From Limnephilus marmoratus (lineage: Eukaryota > Arthropoda > Insecta > Trichoptera > Limnephilidae): a DNA stretch of 64,000 bases. The translations under genes were made by a program, and so were the position numbers. The stretch covers positions 28,163,770-28,227,769 of the forward strand of contig OU862923.1 in NCBI GenBank assembly GCA_917880885.1. The letters run 5' to 3'. Shown in pieces: positions 9,894-21,572 of this stretch. Positions within the stretch are counted from its first letter, which is position 1, and the number at the start of each line of letters is the position of its first letter. Below the pieces are notes generated by a model. It searched no databases and was not told the origin of the DNA. It saw nothing but the letters and a program-made list of their open reading frames with translations.

Positions 9894-10629
9894 TTAAGAT
9901 GAAGCCATAGTAAATAATGCAAAATCATACAAAATCATATGTTTTGTTTTGAAAATTTGATCGCTTAGAAGTATTATAGATACTTCAATTAAATACTGCG
10001 TGTAGAACATACTTTGGCCCTTAAAACTATCGGTCATTTTTTATAAGTCTTTTAATAAGCCTATAAAAAAATAAAGTATAAGGTCTAAAAAACACATTTT
10101 CAAGTCCAAACTCCCCTATTTATAAACCCCTTTTCGGTTATGGTTTTATTGTATAATGTGACAAATTCAGTTTATTTTATAATGATCGCAAAAAAAGTTG
10201 ATATTTACACCCAACCTTCCCAAAATAAAATAAAATATGCATTTTCGCGTTGTTATTTTACAATACGGCCGCTAGTCGACGAATTCGGTTTTTCAAAGTG
10301 AACCCTATGGCGTCCACCGAAGAACTACTGTTCACGCCACAGTCGCCAAACCTGAGTCACGCCCCGAACTGAGCGGGAGATGGACGCGTCACTCCGCGTC
10401 GCTTGATTTCGTGAAATCAATTTTAAATTTCCGTTTTATTACAGTAAACAATGCGTAAAACAGTAATTAGTATTTTTTACAGGCCTTTACGAAATCAACC
10501 TGTAAAACAAAACTCTCAAATACCTTTTCCTACCTATCCAAAAGCTTTTTCTCAAGTATTTTTAAACTCCTCCCATAAAGGGCGTGAATTCCGATTTCGA
10601 TTTTTTCCTGAACTAGTGGATCGCCTTAA
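9894..10629 (+). mobile_element. Family T element, copy T1 (complete)
   Basis: This is the complete reference copy, bounded by TTAA on both sides. It starts TTAAGATGAAGCCAT and ends TGGATCGCCTTAA. The ends form a short inverted repeat TTAAG[A/G]TGA. Internal landmarks are AAATACTGCGTGTAGAAC, a TATTGT block before AATGTG, TTTTACAGGCCTTTACG and AAAAGCTTTTTCTCAAG. No reading frame is conserved across copies, so it looks like a non-autonomous element with TTAA target preference. Confidence 0.65.
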
Positions 10630-11242
10630 AAATAAAAGATTCTGTGTTCTTTTCAGTTCTATATAATCAGGTTTTATTCGTTCGTCATTCTTCACCATAT
10701 TATTTGAGTCAATGAGATGCCAAATTTCTATTAATTACTAAGATTCACAGCATCTCTAAGCCCTAAAGCCCCTTTGGCATTTGGTCCTACCTACTGCAAG
10801 AAGCCTTCACATTCATAACCCATCATCAAGGTATTGCTCTTTTAACCACCAACCATTTATTATATTTTTAATTCCGTTCTCCAACATTCGTGCGTAATGC
10901 GCAATTACCATTAAAGGACGTGTTATCAGATGGTTAATGATACGTTATACTAGCTCTTATCGCACGATACGTTATGGCCTATAATGGGACCTAATAATAT
11001 ATAACTATTAATGGGACTGAGCATGGAAGGCCCCAACGTATACATAACTTCGAGAGTATAATTGCACTTGAATAACTTTAATGAAGGAAATAATACCAGT
11101 TTCTCTGGTAAATACTTGTAATATGGAATCGTTTATTTTTTTCAGTCTTCTTATTGCACGTACCCTTCCGGAGGATGGACAGCATCATGATTATGTTATT
11201 CAATATGTGCACAACAAAAAATATGACAACCTTTTTTTCTTC
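10630..11242. other. Intergenic stretch, nothing recognised
   Basis: No feature was supported. It ends at the 5' truncation of the LINE fragment that follows. Confidence 0.5.
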
Positions 11243-12009
11243 ACATTCTTTCTCAATTAAGTAAGTAAGTCTAAAGTCATGGTGTTTGAAAGAGAGAGTA
11301 CGAAAACAGTGTGCGATATAGTTGTGAATGATGAATACTTGGAGCAGGTGGATGAGTTTGTTTATCTGGGTAGTATGTTTACGAGAGATGGAAAGGCTGA
11401 TAGAGATATTGAAAGAAGGGTAAATGCCGGTAATTCCATTAATGGAGGACTGAATGCCGTTGGCGCTAATAAAAAACTGTCAAAAAAAGCGAAGCTAACA
11501 GTCCACAATGGAGTCCTTGTACCTATCCTGATGTATGGCAGTGAGGCATGGAACTGGCAGAGGAAGGATGAAAGTAAACTGAATGCTGTTGAAATGAGAT
11601 CCCTGAGACGTTGTGTGGTAAAACCATGTATGATCGTGTTAGAAATGTGGATATCTGCAAAGAATGTAAGGCTGATGTAAGTATAATGAGCAAAATTAAG
11701 AAAGGGACACTCAGATGGTTTGGGCACGTAGAGCGAATGAGCGAAGAAAGTAGTGTAAAAAGAATATATGATGCAAATGTGAATGGTAGAAGAAGTCGGG
11801 GACGCCCGAGGAAGACATGGCACGATCAAGTGAATCAGATACTTGAGACGGGCCACGTCAGAAGTCAGAATAATAGAAGAGTATGTATGAGACGATGTAT
11901 GAATGTGAGTGAGGCAAAAAGTGTGTACCAAGACCGAGTTGTTTGGCGGTCCATCCTCTCTGCCATATGTATAAAAGTGGCGGAACAGAAGAAGATAGGG
12001 AATTATTGA
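11243..12009 (+). pseudogene. LINE (non-LTR retrotransposon) reverse transcriptase, C-terminal fragment, frameshifted
   Basis: The frame through 11279-11680 reads SKSKVMVFER, then EFVYLGSMFTRDGKADRDIE, VHNGVLVPILMYGSEAW and NAVEMRSLRR. This is the thumb and post-RT region of a well-known insect LINE polymerase type. A frameshift near 11620 moves coding to a second frame (11611-12009) with MSKIKKGTLRWFGHVERM, RRSRGRPRKTWHDQV and ACMKR-like RRCMNVSEAK, ending near QDRVVWRSILSA. The coding extends a few codons upstream of the first ATG. The catalytic RT core and endonuclease are missing through 5' truncation. Another copy lies at 28742-29135. The clade is not assigned. A long antisense frame (11362-12015) is a shadow. 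Confidence 0.85.
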
Positions 12010-12140
12010 GGGCATTTTACACGATAATTTTTTTCACATCGATCCCCTTAGGCCCTCCGTTCATGGAGATACTTAATTGTAATAATCTACGTAATTGTGA
12101 CGAAACCACCCGTACACTGCTGATATACCACTCTTTAATG
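12010..12140. other. Short unassigned spacer after the LINE fragment
   Basis: Non-coding sequence, possibly the LINE 3' UTR. No A tail is visible. Confidence 0.3.
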
Positions 12141-12478
12141 CTGGTTTCCGTACACGGCGCTACCCGAAATATACTGAACTTGGTCATTTTTCACGTGCAG
12201 CCGTGGAGTTAACACGATGTCAAGCAATGTCAAATGACTTTTTTTCAACATCAATCCATGCCTTCTCCACTAAATCCTTTCTTACATATTCTGGTAAAGT
12301 AGTGGTAAAGTAATCCACTTCCAGAACAAATCTAACATTACTTCCATGTTCTGACGCCATTTCTGTCAAACGTCAAACGAATAAGTATCAGACACAAATG
12401 ATGCATATCAGCACTGACGGTATCGTGATACTGATTGGAAACCGACAGACGTCGCGTAGCGCCGTGTACGGGCACCAG
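12141..12478. mobile_element. Putative MITE with 26-bp terminal inverted repeats
   Basis: CTGGTTTCCGTACACGGCGC at 12141 is matched in reverse complement by an end at 12453-12478 with 23 of 26 positions identical. The 338-bp element is non-coding. The GC-rich termini stand out from the AT-rich surroundings. The flanks do not show an obvious target duplication. Confidence 0.5.
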
Positions 12479-12861
12479 CAAAATCATACGGGGGGTACTT
12501 ACGATCGGCGCGTATGATACGCTCACGAGGATCGAGTAGCTTGTAAGTAGCGTCGTTTACGGAGGCACTTATAGAAACTATATCGGGACACATATATAAA
12601 ATCGTTGCTTTACACGATCCTATTTTTATATTTATGATTTCATTCAGATTAGAGCAGAAATAATAATTATTGAAGAAGCCATTAGAGAAGAAAAAATATT
12701 AAAAAAATAAAATATTTTGAGACAGAAGTTAGTAATTGTCAAAAAATGGAAACACTTTGAACATAACCACACATTACAAGGAAGCATCTGTCATTTGGTT
12801 TTTACCTTTTTGTCAAAAATCTGAAAATTATAGGTATATGACAACTGAAATTTTATAACTG
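12479..12861. other. Intergenic stretch, nothing recognised
   Basis: No feature was supported. Confidence 0.5.
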
Positions 12862-12920
12862 GACTGGAGGGAAATTATGTTCCTCAGGACCTCCTGTGTG
12901 GTGCTCATGTAAAAAAAAGA
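12862..12920 (+). mobile_element. SINE-A copy 4 (3' fragment)
   Basis: Only the terminal hairpin and tail remain: GGAGGGAAATTATG, CCTCAGGACCTCCTGTGTGG, then TCATGTAAAAAAAA. Confidence 0.65.
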
Positions 12921-12997
12921 GCACAGTAGGTATAAATAAATCTGTGTTCGATTAATAGGTTTTTACTGGGGGATCACCTAAATTAATGTAAATCTGG

Positions 12998-13554
12998 AAA
13001 AAAATATCAGGCCTAAAAAAAAACTTTCATGTGCAATCTTCTACTAATGAACCTTTTTTCGAATAAAGTTTTATTGTATAATATGCCAAAATAATTAAGT
13101 TCTTTAGAAAATGATCGGAAAGCTTTTTAATATTTCTGCCGCAAATTCACAAATAAAACAAAACATTGCAATTTCGTGCTGTTTTTTTCGACATGAATCA
13201 AAATCGGCGTTCAACGAATTTTGAATTGAGAATTAAGCCTTATGGCGTCCGCATAAAGATTATGTGCATTTTGTATCAGTTGCCCCCGTCAAGGTGGCGA
13301 ACGGAAGTCCTTAGACTCCGCGTCGCTTGGTTCCGTGAAATCCGATATTAAACTTCCTTGTTATTATATTCAACAACGAACAAGAAAGAAGGCAGTGTTT
13401 TTTACAGGCCTTTACGAAATCAACCTGTAAAAAACAACTCCAAAATACCTTCTCCAACCTTTCCAAAAGCGTCTTCTCAAGTATTTTTAAATCCCTCACA
13501 AAAAGAGGCGGGGATTCCGATTTCGAATTTTTCAAGGACTAGTGGATCACCTTA
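12998..13554 (+). mobile_element. Family T element, copy T2 (5' truncated)
   Basis: It aligns with T1 from the GGCCTAAAAAAAA block to the end CTAGTGGATCACCTTA. It includes TTTTACAGGCCTTTACG at about 13398. The 5' quarter is missing and the right TTAA is damaged (CTTATA). Confidence 0.65.
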
Positions 13555-13974
13555 TAGTTATTTAATGTCTTGCCTCGAGAGCTTTGTTGAAATCTCTCTT
13601 TCTTTTAAATGCGCTCTTCTTAAGACATTATGAATATAAAATATTTTGGCGAATTTTTAAATTGTAGATAAAAAATGCCTTTTAAAAAATATAATAATTC
13701 TCGAAGGTCTACAATTTACATAATAAAATAAATACAGCTATGATCGTGTTTAGTATAGGGTGGCCCACCACTCCAACGCTACCTCGTGGACTTATTGACG
13801 CCGGTATAAAGGCCTAATGGAGCCTAATAACTGGGTGAGGGCCGCCGCGCGCCGTCGCCATCATCAGGCGAGTCAGCTAATAGCATTACCAATATTCATA
13901 AGAACACGCTCCCAGCGGCCGCATCTACTGTTCTGAATTCTGCAAGAAATTTAGGATTTTGTTGAATAAAATAG
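13555..13974. other. Intergenic, with a short GC-rich island
   Basis: Bases 13755-13880 are clearly GC-richer than the surroundings (GGGTGAGGGCCGCCGCGC region) with several CpGs. No frame or RNA was recognised in it. Confidence 0.4.
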
Positions 13975-14157
13975 TACGATAGGTACGATTTTAGATTTTC
14001 ACGGCCAAAAATATTTTTGATATTAGTTTTTGGGCTATTATGCCGTGTGTGACACAACTGCCCTGATGATGGACACTGCAACGCTGTCCGAAACGTTGGG
14101 TAAGAAGGAGGTAGCGCAACACGGCATAATACCCCAAAAACTAATATGAAAAAAAAC
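13975..14157 (+). mobile_element. Penelope-type tail P2, inverted-pair arrangement
   Basis: The left part (13988-14050) is the reverse complement of the tail's end (TTTTCACGGCCAAAA ... ATGCCGTGT). The right part (14062-14150) is the direct tail (CTGATGATGGACACTG ... ACACGGCATAATACC). The two halves therefore face each other, as at 47059-47318. Confidence 0.65.
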
Positions 14158-14424
14158 AGTACGATGTTAACGCGGAAATAAAGCAAACTTAATGGATAAT
14201 TTTACGAAAAGCCAGTAATTACAGTCATTACTAACCGGTTTCGCCCATGACAAAGATGACAAAGAATATGCAGTTATGAGTAGTAATTTTTTACGGACCA
14301 AAATATACCTACAAGGAACATTTTCGGAACTAAAATTACCTATAGGTACATTTTTAAAATCTTATTGATTTAGATCTTGGTGGAGTGGCGTTGGCAACAT
14401 AAAATATTTGGTTTGACATGTAAA

Positions 14425-15804
14425 TCTTTAATATATAAAACAAAGTCGGGTTAGTTACACCATTTACAACTCGAGAACGGCTGGACCGATTTTTATGATC
14501 TTTGATTTGTTGGATTTGTCTCCGCCCCGAATAGCAGAATAACTATTAAAACATCGGAAAAACTCACGAAAAACGTAGTTATGAAGAAAATTCATTTTTT
14601 TCATACATTTTGTATGCAACGAATTCTCATATTTTGAAGGAGCTGCATGCAATATTGTGATAAGTATAATATTGAATGGTGAGTGAAATCCAAAATTCAA
14701 AAACGTCAAATGTCAATGCGCTGATTGTTTTCCTTTTGTTCTTAAACATATAATGCTGCCCCTCTTTCTTACCCATTAAATGTCATCAGTCGAAAATGAG
14801 ACAAACGGTAAACGTACATCTGCAACCCTCCAAAAGAAAAATACAATAATTATAATAAATCTTCCTCACACGTATAAAGAAAATGAAACGCAATTCCCGT
14901 AAGTAAGTGGAAAAGTAAGAAAATCACAAAAAATATAAATCCGTACACAACGCCATCTTTGATACTGACAAAAACAAAACACGGACAGTTGCGCATCGAT
15001 AATTGCTTCATTGTGTAATTTTAAACAACAAAAAAAGCGAATTAATTCAGCTAATAAGTCAACACAACAGTTTTTGATTATGAGGCAGTGGAGGTTATCC
15101 ACCTCTTACCCGCCCTGGTATAAGTAACTGATGGTTACTCCTTCAAGACTCTTGCAAGATTCTAATTTTTTTGCTAATCGAAGCTACATTTATTTATTTT
15201 GAACGAATCTAGACCCCCAGTGTCCTTGCATACGTTGTTAGTAAGCAGTATGCAATTGCTTAACAGGAAAAACAAAATGCAAAAAAATAGGTTAGTAAGA
15301 CAAAGATAAATTAAACAGGGCAAAATAAAAACTCATTCATGAGGCGGCATTGCATCTGTAAAAACCTGCAAGCACCTGTATAAAATGGAGAACATAAGTA
15401 ATACAATAAATCTCAAATCAATTGGCAAGTACCAATAAAAAATGTGAATGGCTTTCGGTCTGACCATAAACTACACTTAGCTTCCTTGTCCCTTGCCAAC
15501 CACTCAGTGAAGCCTCAAAGAATGTTAACTGAATATTTGGGGTAAAATACCCGAAGACTAAAAGAAAATTCAGCGTTGGGTAGTTAGAGGCAGGACAAAG
15601 GACAGTCAAGGCCGTCTGATCAATGCATTGTCATTGGAGGAGGCGCAGATAGATTTGAGAAGGATCTGCAAAATTAATAATGTAACTAAAGATGAAGAAG
15701 GGACGATGTCCAGCACACCCCCATATGGGGATAGGGAAATAAAAAATAATAAAAAAATTGAAAAAATGATTCTGAGGCAGTAAGAAGTTTGCCGGGTCAG
15801 CTAG
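14425..15804 (+). mobile_element. Non-autonomous Helitron-like element (H4) carrying an insertion
   Basis: It starts TCTTTAATATATAAAACAAA with A before it, followed by the typical GAGAACGGCTGGACCGATTT block. It ends GCCGGGTCAGCTAG with T after it at 15804. The first 640 bp align with H5. The part from about 15080 to 15780 is absent from H5 and includes dispersed repeat R, so it is probably a later insertion. No helicase coding is present. Confidence 0.7.
15085..15300 (+). repeat. Dispersed repeat R, copy 1 (inside H4)
   Basis: It contains CCTGGTATAAGTAACTGATG, GGTTACTCCTTCAAG, TCTAGACCCCCAGTGTCC and AGCAGTATGCAA. The same blocks occur in order at 41803-41990. The origin is not known. An A-rich stretch follows, compatible with a retroposed fragment. 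Confidence 0.55.
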
Positions 15805-16618
15805 TTTTTCATAAAAAGCCGTGATCATTTCAGGATGCCAAAGACGACCATTCAAGAGTTTTCGCTCCTCCAGACTGTTCACAAAAAGATTTAAAGTGTA
15901 GAATCAACGATTACCTAACTTTTAATATAGATAACTCGAATGAACGCCGTTAGTAAACTTTAAAAATCATTAGTGATTTAGATTTCGATATGTCAAAAAT
16001 TTAACCAGAGGAAATACTTAAAATAGAATTTTAATTAAAATAAAATTGTAATCTACTTCATTCATTGCTAGGTTCCCACTAATCTCCAACAATTTTGAAA
16101 ATGAAAGGTTCATTAATAGTGATTTTTTACGCATAAATGATAACATTACGCGGGAATGCGAATAAATACCTATTTCACATCATCACAGACAACCAAGTTA
16201 GTATGTTTGATCATTAATCTTGTCTTAAATATATATTTATACCTCAGCGGTATTGTTACCTACGTTAGCTTGGAACTAGGAAGAATTCGCTAGTTTTCGT
16301 TGTGCTCTGTCAAACAATGTTACTTTGATAATCTATTGCGTAATATCATAATTTTATAAAGTTATCTAACAAAGTAATTCAACTTTTCTAATTTGTTTCC
16401 CCAAACGAATTGACAAATTTATTACAAAAAAACGACTTGTCACCGATGGGATGAAGGCCGCATATAAATTTTGTCAAAAAATGTCGAATCATCCCAAACG
16501 AATTTCAACTTTTCTTACTGGAAATGATTTGCCGGTAAGACATTTTTGGCACCTAGTTTATCAAAAAACCGTGAAATATCCAAAACTTTTCCGGTTACAT
16601 AAATTTTTAAATTAAACG
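15805..16618. other. AT-rich intergenic stretch, nothing recognised
   Basis: No feature was supported. It is bounded by the H4 3' end and Penelope-type tail P3. Confidence 0.5.
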
Positions 16619-16735
16619 AATCTCTGTCTGAAACGTTGGCTAAAGAAGGAGGAAAAACAACACGGCATGACACCCCAAAAATAAATAACGATAATACTTT
16701 TGGTCGTGAAAATTTAAAATCATATCCGAGACCTT
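16619..16735 (+). mobile_element. Penelope-type tail P3
   Basis: A tail in single orientation: GTCTGAAACGTTGGC, AAGAAGGAGG, ACACGGCATGACACCCC and TTTTGGTCGTGAAAAT. The upstream CTGATGATGG block is lost. Confidence 0.65.
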
Positions 16736-17004
16736 AGAAGTCAAATCACGAGTCTAAATATTTAAACATAGGTAGACCCCTTTGAAATATTTCTGTTGGC
16801 ATGGCGTGGTGATCAAAGATTCCATAAACATGTTTCAGGTCAATTATAAAACAACGCAGAAAACAATTTTAAGGTTGTTCAATAGATTATAAACATTTTT
16901 TTTAATAACTTAAAACGTGAAAAGTCTATAGGTATTGTTCAGGAGTCAGGGTAGGGTTACTTGGCTGAATTACCAGTTATAATATGTGGTAGAAAAAAAA
17001 TCGA

Positions 17005-17403
17005 AAACCAACACCTCTGCCAGAGGTCACCCCAATTAGCAAACTACGTTTGGTGACTTAGTAGAGGTGCCTGGGTTCATGGGGTGAGGTTTGTCAAGAT
17101 CTCGGCGGTGGACGCGTTTGCCCATCACCTGCGAGGTAGGCCGAATCGGGAGAGACTCGTTAAGGGAGACCTCATGACCACCCCAGCAGTACTCTCTCGG
17201 AACATCGTCTTGTACCGCAGTGGGAAGGATAGTTTTGTACGTTCGTGACTCCTGGACACACTGACCCTCAGATTTATACCCTCCCCTCGTCCCTTTTTCC
17301 TTCCCAGACTCCTTCTTTTTCCTAAAAAATACCCCCCACGCAGCATCCCCAAAGATGGCGTAGGTCCCGAGGGAATTATTTTCCGAGCCTCCTGTGAGGA
17401 GGC
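17005..17403 (+). mobile_element. SINE-A copy 5 (long subfamily, ends trimmed)
   Basis: It begins inside the family at AACCAACACCTCTGCCAG and proceeds through GGGTTCATGGGGTGAGG and CACGCAGCATCCCC to a rearranged hairpin GAGCCTCCTGTGAGGAGGC. There is no A tail. Confidence 0.7.
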
Positions 17404-17424
17404 TCGGATGTTAATGATATTTAA

Positions 17425-18010
17425 AAAATCAGAGTGTGAAACTAGCACTCGGTAGAAGTGAAACCTTCAGAAAACTAAGGAAGACAAGAGTGGGGAGACT
17501 GCGATGAACTTTTTTTATCAATGTGAAGGGTGATTTTTTTCCAAATTTTTGTCGTCGAATTCTAATGCACCTTTTCCTGTACACTTGGTCATCTTATTAG
17601 CATTTGTGTTTTCTTCTTCGGGGTCGCTAGATTTGCTAGATGTCGCTTTCTTTTGTATTTTCTTTACCTGTTCATTTTGGAGTGGTTTGAAGATTGGATA
17701 TATATTTTACAATTTATTTTTTTTTAAATTTGGATTTCGAAGGATTGCTTCGTAGGATTGACGATCCTAGGTCCGCTGAATGTCTGGCCGCCAAGGTTAC
17801 AATACCAAAGGATATTTGCGTGGGACCATGGATTTATCGTATTATATTGGATCCGAGTTTGAAAAAAATAAATATTTTATTGCTATCTCATTCTCTCGCA
17901 GGCTAAATCCGATAGATGCGTGATGAGATGAGATGATAGTTTATCTCTGTTTAGTGTCGCTCGCTTCCGTTTCATCACAACAATGCTAAAGAAGTTTTCA
18001 CTTTAAAAAA
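17425..18010 (+). repeat. Dispersed repeat K, copy split by about 370 bp
   Basis: The left part is 17425-17505 (CGGTAGAAGTGAAACCTTC ... AGAGTGGGGAGA). The right part is 17875-18010 (CTCATTCTCTCGCAGGC ... AATGCTAAAGAAG). In the copy ending at 64000 these parts are adjacent, so 17506-17874 is probably an insertion. That insert has two overlapping short frames (17549-17906) that I do not recognise. Confidence 0.55.
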
Positions 18011-18044
18011 CTACTACCCTAATTATAGAAAGATGTTGCTTGTG

Positions 18045-18165
18045 CAATGATGGAGGACTTAGCTAGAAGAGGAAATAAACCCACGACCGCGACGCCGCGA
18101 CGCTGGATGGGAACCTGACGTATTTTTAAACTCAGCTACTAACCGGTCTTACTTGCGGTTACAGG
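18045..18165 (-). repeat. tRNA-like SINE relic
   Basis: The minus strand shows GACCGGTTAGTAGCTGAG, then GGTCGTGGGTTTATTTCC (a damaged box B) and CTAGCTAAGTCCTCCATC. The same order recurs at 35560-35670 with a different pattern of damage. Confidence 0.35.
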
Positions 18166-18595
18166 ACTAAACTGCTGTCTAATTTGATACATATTTTTTG
18201 TGTTACTTCAGCATTGTGTGTAACAATTTTTGGACATTTTTTTAATTAACGATGTTATCGTATCTACCCACCAGAAAAAAAACACAATGGGTTTATAATT
18301 GTTTCTTTACGTATGGGTTTCAGAAAATTTGTAATTTTTTAGATCGAAGGACTAAACTTTACCCATTTGTTTAAAATATTACAAAAACAACAAACACCAA
18401 TATTTCGGTAATAATATTAATAATGATTGGATGATTTGTAGAGCGCCGTTTTTGTAAAAAAAATCATATCAAATAGGAGCGTCGAATACAATATTAGGTA
18501 CCAAACTGATAATACTTTTTTCTAACTTGCAGAGTACCTACTTGATTATAGCCTACCTCCGATAGGACAGAGCAAAGAACAAGAAAATATTTCTG
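18166..18595. other. AT-rich intergenic stretch, nothing recognised
   Basis: No feature was supported before T3 begins. Confidence 0.5.
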
Positions 18596-19291
18596 TTAAG
18601 ATGAAGCCATGCGAAACAATGCAAAATCATACAAAATCTTGTATTTATGTTTTGAAAAATCACTTAGAAGTAACATAGATGCTACAATTAAATACTGCGT
18701 GTAGAACATACCTTGGCCTTTAAAAGCATCGGTAATTTTTTTTATAAATCTGTTAATAACCCAGAAAAAAAAATAATGTATTAAGTCTATAAAAAAACAC
18801 TTTCAAATGCAAACTCTCCTACTTATAAACCCCTTTACAGGTATGGTTTTATTGTTTAATGTGGCAAATTCAGTTTCTTTTATAATAATAGCAAAAAAAT
18901 TATATTAGGTACGCCCGAACTTCACAAAATAAAATAAAATATGCATTTACTCGTTGTTATTTTTGACATCAATCAATACGCCCGGCATTCGACGATTTTG
19001 GATTTTTAAATTAAACCTTATGCCGTCCACCTAAGGACTTCAAACTTGGCACACCCATTTCGTATCAGTTACGCCCGCGCGACGGCAACGGGGAATAGAC
19101 GTCATAGATTCCGCGTCGCTTGGTTCCGTAAAATCAATTTTAAATTTCGTTGTTATTAAATAAACAATGCGTAAAAAAGGAGTAAATGTTTTTTACAGGC
19201 CTTCACTAAATCAACATGTAAAAAAAAATTCTCAAAGAGAAAGAGGCGTGCATTCCGATTTCGATTTTTCCTGGTGATTGGATAACCTTAA
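18596..19291 (+). mobile_element. Family T element, copy T3 (TTAA on both sides)
   Basis: It starts TTAAGATGAAGCCATGCG and ends GGATAACCTTAA. It aligns along its length with T1. A small internal deletion lies near 19230, where AAAAGCTTTTTCTC is lost. Both TTAA boundaries are intact. Confidence 0.65.
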
Positions 19292-19959
19292 GTACGTCTG
19301 GATTGAAAAGACTACCACATCGCAAAACTTTGGTTACATTGGCGTTGAAAGAAGGCAACATTATATTGATGGGATTGGAATATTTAAAAAAAATTTGATA
19401 TTAAGAGGCGTATTTTAAATACTTCCAAAAAAAAATATTGTTAGATTGTGAACACCCCTCACAATTTTCATTTTATATTATACTCGTACGTCTGAACTTG
19501 CTTACCACGAGGCTCCGAAATACATACGGAGCTACGTGTATAATGTATAAGCAACCTTTAATTTTGTCCAATTTGCCTACGAAGGCTTTCGGGAAGGGAG
19601 TAAATAGGTAATAATAGAACATTAAAATAATATTTCGTCTAGGGCTATGCCCATTTACTGTACCTAATGGTAGGTTTTGTTCAGAAAGGGCAGGCGTGGG
19701 GTGAGTTGAAGTATTATATGTCTTCAGGCGGGTTGCGTTTTAGTATCTGCATGACATATTTTGTACGTGTATATATTTAGTTTTCAATACATTTGTAAGG
19801 GAAGACGAATCTCGAAAAATGCTTTATTTTGAGAAGTTGATTACATAAGACGGTTGGCTATTATCAGCGCAATAGTTGTCCTGTTTACTGCAGCCAGCAA
19901 TAAGTCAACCAAAGTGAGTTTCGAAGCCATGAGTTGCAGCAACTTCACCTAAGTTAGAT
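19292..19959. other. Intergenic stretch, nothing recognised
   Basis: No coding or window-internal repeat was seen. Confidence 0.5.
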
Positions 19960-20903
19960 AATCTTGTGTTTTTTTGTTTGTTGCGGAATAGCTATTGAAA
20001 ATTGAAACATCGGATAAATTCATAAAAAAAAATTATAAATAGAATTATTTTCCTCATACATTTTGTATGGAACGAATTCTCATATTTTGAAAGAGCTGCA
20101 GCAATATTGTGATAAATATAATATTAAATGGTGAGTGAATTCCAAAAATTCAAAACAGTCATGTCAATGCGCTGATTGTTTTGCTTTTATTCTTGAATAT
20201 ATATAATGCTGCCACTCTTTCTTATAAACCAAATGTCAACACAGGCAAAAATGAGACAAACGGTGAACGTTTGTCTGCACCCCTCCGAAGGAAAAATACA
20301 ATAAAAATAATAAATTTCCATCACACGTATAAAGAAAATGAAACGCCATTCCCTTTAAGTAAGTGGAAAAGTAAGAAAATCACCAAAAATATAAATCCGT
20401 ACAACGCCATCTCTGATACCTAGGTACTGACAAAAACGAAACACGGACAGTTGCGCGTCGATAAAATTGTTTCTTTGTGTAATTTTTTACTTTTTTTTAC
20501 ATCAGCTCCACACAGGGGGCGCTGAGGAAAATAATTCCATGTCATCTTTGTGGTTGTTGCGTAGAGGGTATTTTCAGGAAAGGAAGGAGAGGAAATTCTA
20601 GCAAGGAACTTAATAAAAAACTGTAATTAATTCAGCTAATTAGTTCTCCGGGTCGCGTATTTCCAAAACCTATACCGATTCTGTCAATTTATATTTTAAA
20701 TATACCTCTATATTGGTTATTTTTTATCACATTGCAAAAACAAAAATTGTTCTAAAATCTAGATAAAATAATCTTTCTGATGTGCATATTAGAAATTAAT
20801 AATTTTATTTTGAAATATTTAAATTTTAATATAATTAATGTTTTGTATTTATTAATTATTAAATTTTAATAATGTTTTGAAAATACGCCTCCGGGTCAGC
20901 TAG
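19960..20903 (+). mobile_element. Helitron-like element (H5), 5' decayed, with nested SINE-A
   Basis: It aligns with H4 from GAATAGCTATTGAAAA through TTGTATGGAACGAATTC and GCGCTGATTGTTTTGC. It ends CCGGGTCAGCTAG followed by T at 20903. The usual 5' TC terminus is not recognisable. SINE-A copy 6 interrupts it at 20484-20612. Confidence 0.6.
20484..20612 (-). mobile_element. SINE-A copy 6 (3' fragment nested in H5)
   Basis: Reverse orientation: TTTTTTACATCAGCTCCAC at the left is the complement of the SINE-A tail. H4 is uninterrupted at this point (TGTGTAATTTTAAACAAC), which shows that this is a later insertion into a Helitron. Confidence 0.65.
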
Positions 20904-21572
20904 TTGATGAATAAATATTTCACTATCAAACTAACCAAGTATATATATAGGTTATTTTGATAAATTGTTCCAAATTGTTTTTAAATTCAAATCTTGGAAA
21001 GAGCCAGTTAGTAAGTAGGTACCTATTTAGAATCTAAAATTAACGTTTTCAGTTGAAATAAGCATTATATTAACGGTACCCGTGACTTGTTTCACAATAT
21101 ATTTAATCGTGTTAAGGTACTCTTTTAAACAGTGAAACAATTATTGATTTTTTAATGAATTCCCGATTTCTATGAGTGTTTTGTGACTTGTTTTAAAGTA
21201 ATATTGGACACCCCTGACTTCGTGAGGAGCACATTGCTCTATGGGCGGGTGGTGACGCCCACAGTCAGGGGCGCTGCGGGCAACCCTGATCTCAGGCCGC
21301 AATCTCGATACAAACCCATTTATTACAAACTTCTATATATTTATACATAAATATATAAACGCACTTTCGAGTACCTACAATACATACCTTGGTTTCATTA
21401 TGATAAGTATAGATGATGAACTTCACATCTCATGTTAAAGATTCAATGATCGTTGTGGAAGAGAATGGCGAAGGAAAATGTGGAAATTTATCCAACTATT
21501 CATTTATGGTTAGGAACTAAACAAAGCTTAAGCAATTTAAAGCTCTGTTTTCATTCTGAAAGCTATTGTTAT
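20904..21572. other. Intergenic, with a GC-rich island at 21205-21305
   Basis: The 100-bp island contains CCCCTGACTTCGTGAGG and AGTCAGGGGCGCTGCGGG, and CCCCTGACT with AGTCAGGGG can pair. I do not recognise a frame or a known RNA. The rest is AT-rich. Confidence 0.4.

Noticed and set aside
11362..12015. A 217-codon minus-strand frame
   Set aside because: It lies antisense to the LINE reverse-transcriptase fragment, whose motifs are clear on the plus strand, and has no family resemblance.
17549..17906. Two overlapping hydrophobic frames
   Set aside because: They lie in the presumed insertion within a K repeat, are AT-biased and match nothing known to me.
21205..21305. GC-rich island as a possible structured RNA
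   Set aside because: Only a short CCCCTGACT/AGTCAGGGG pairing is visible; no known RNA fold was recognised.
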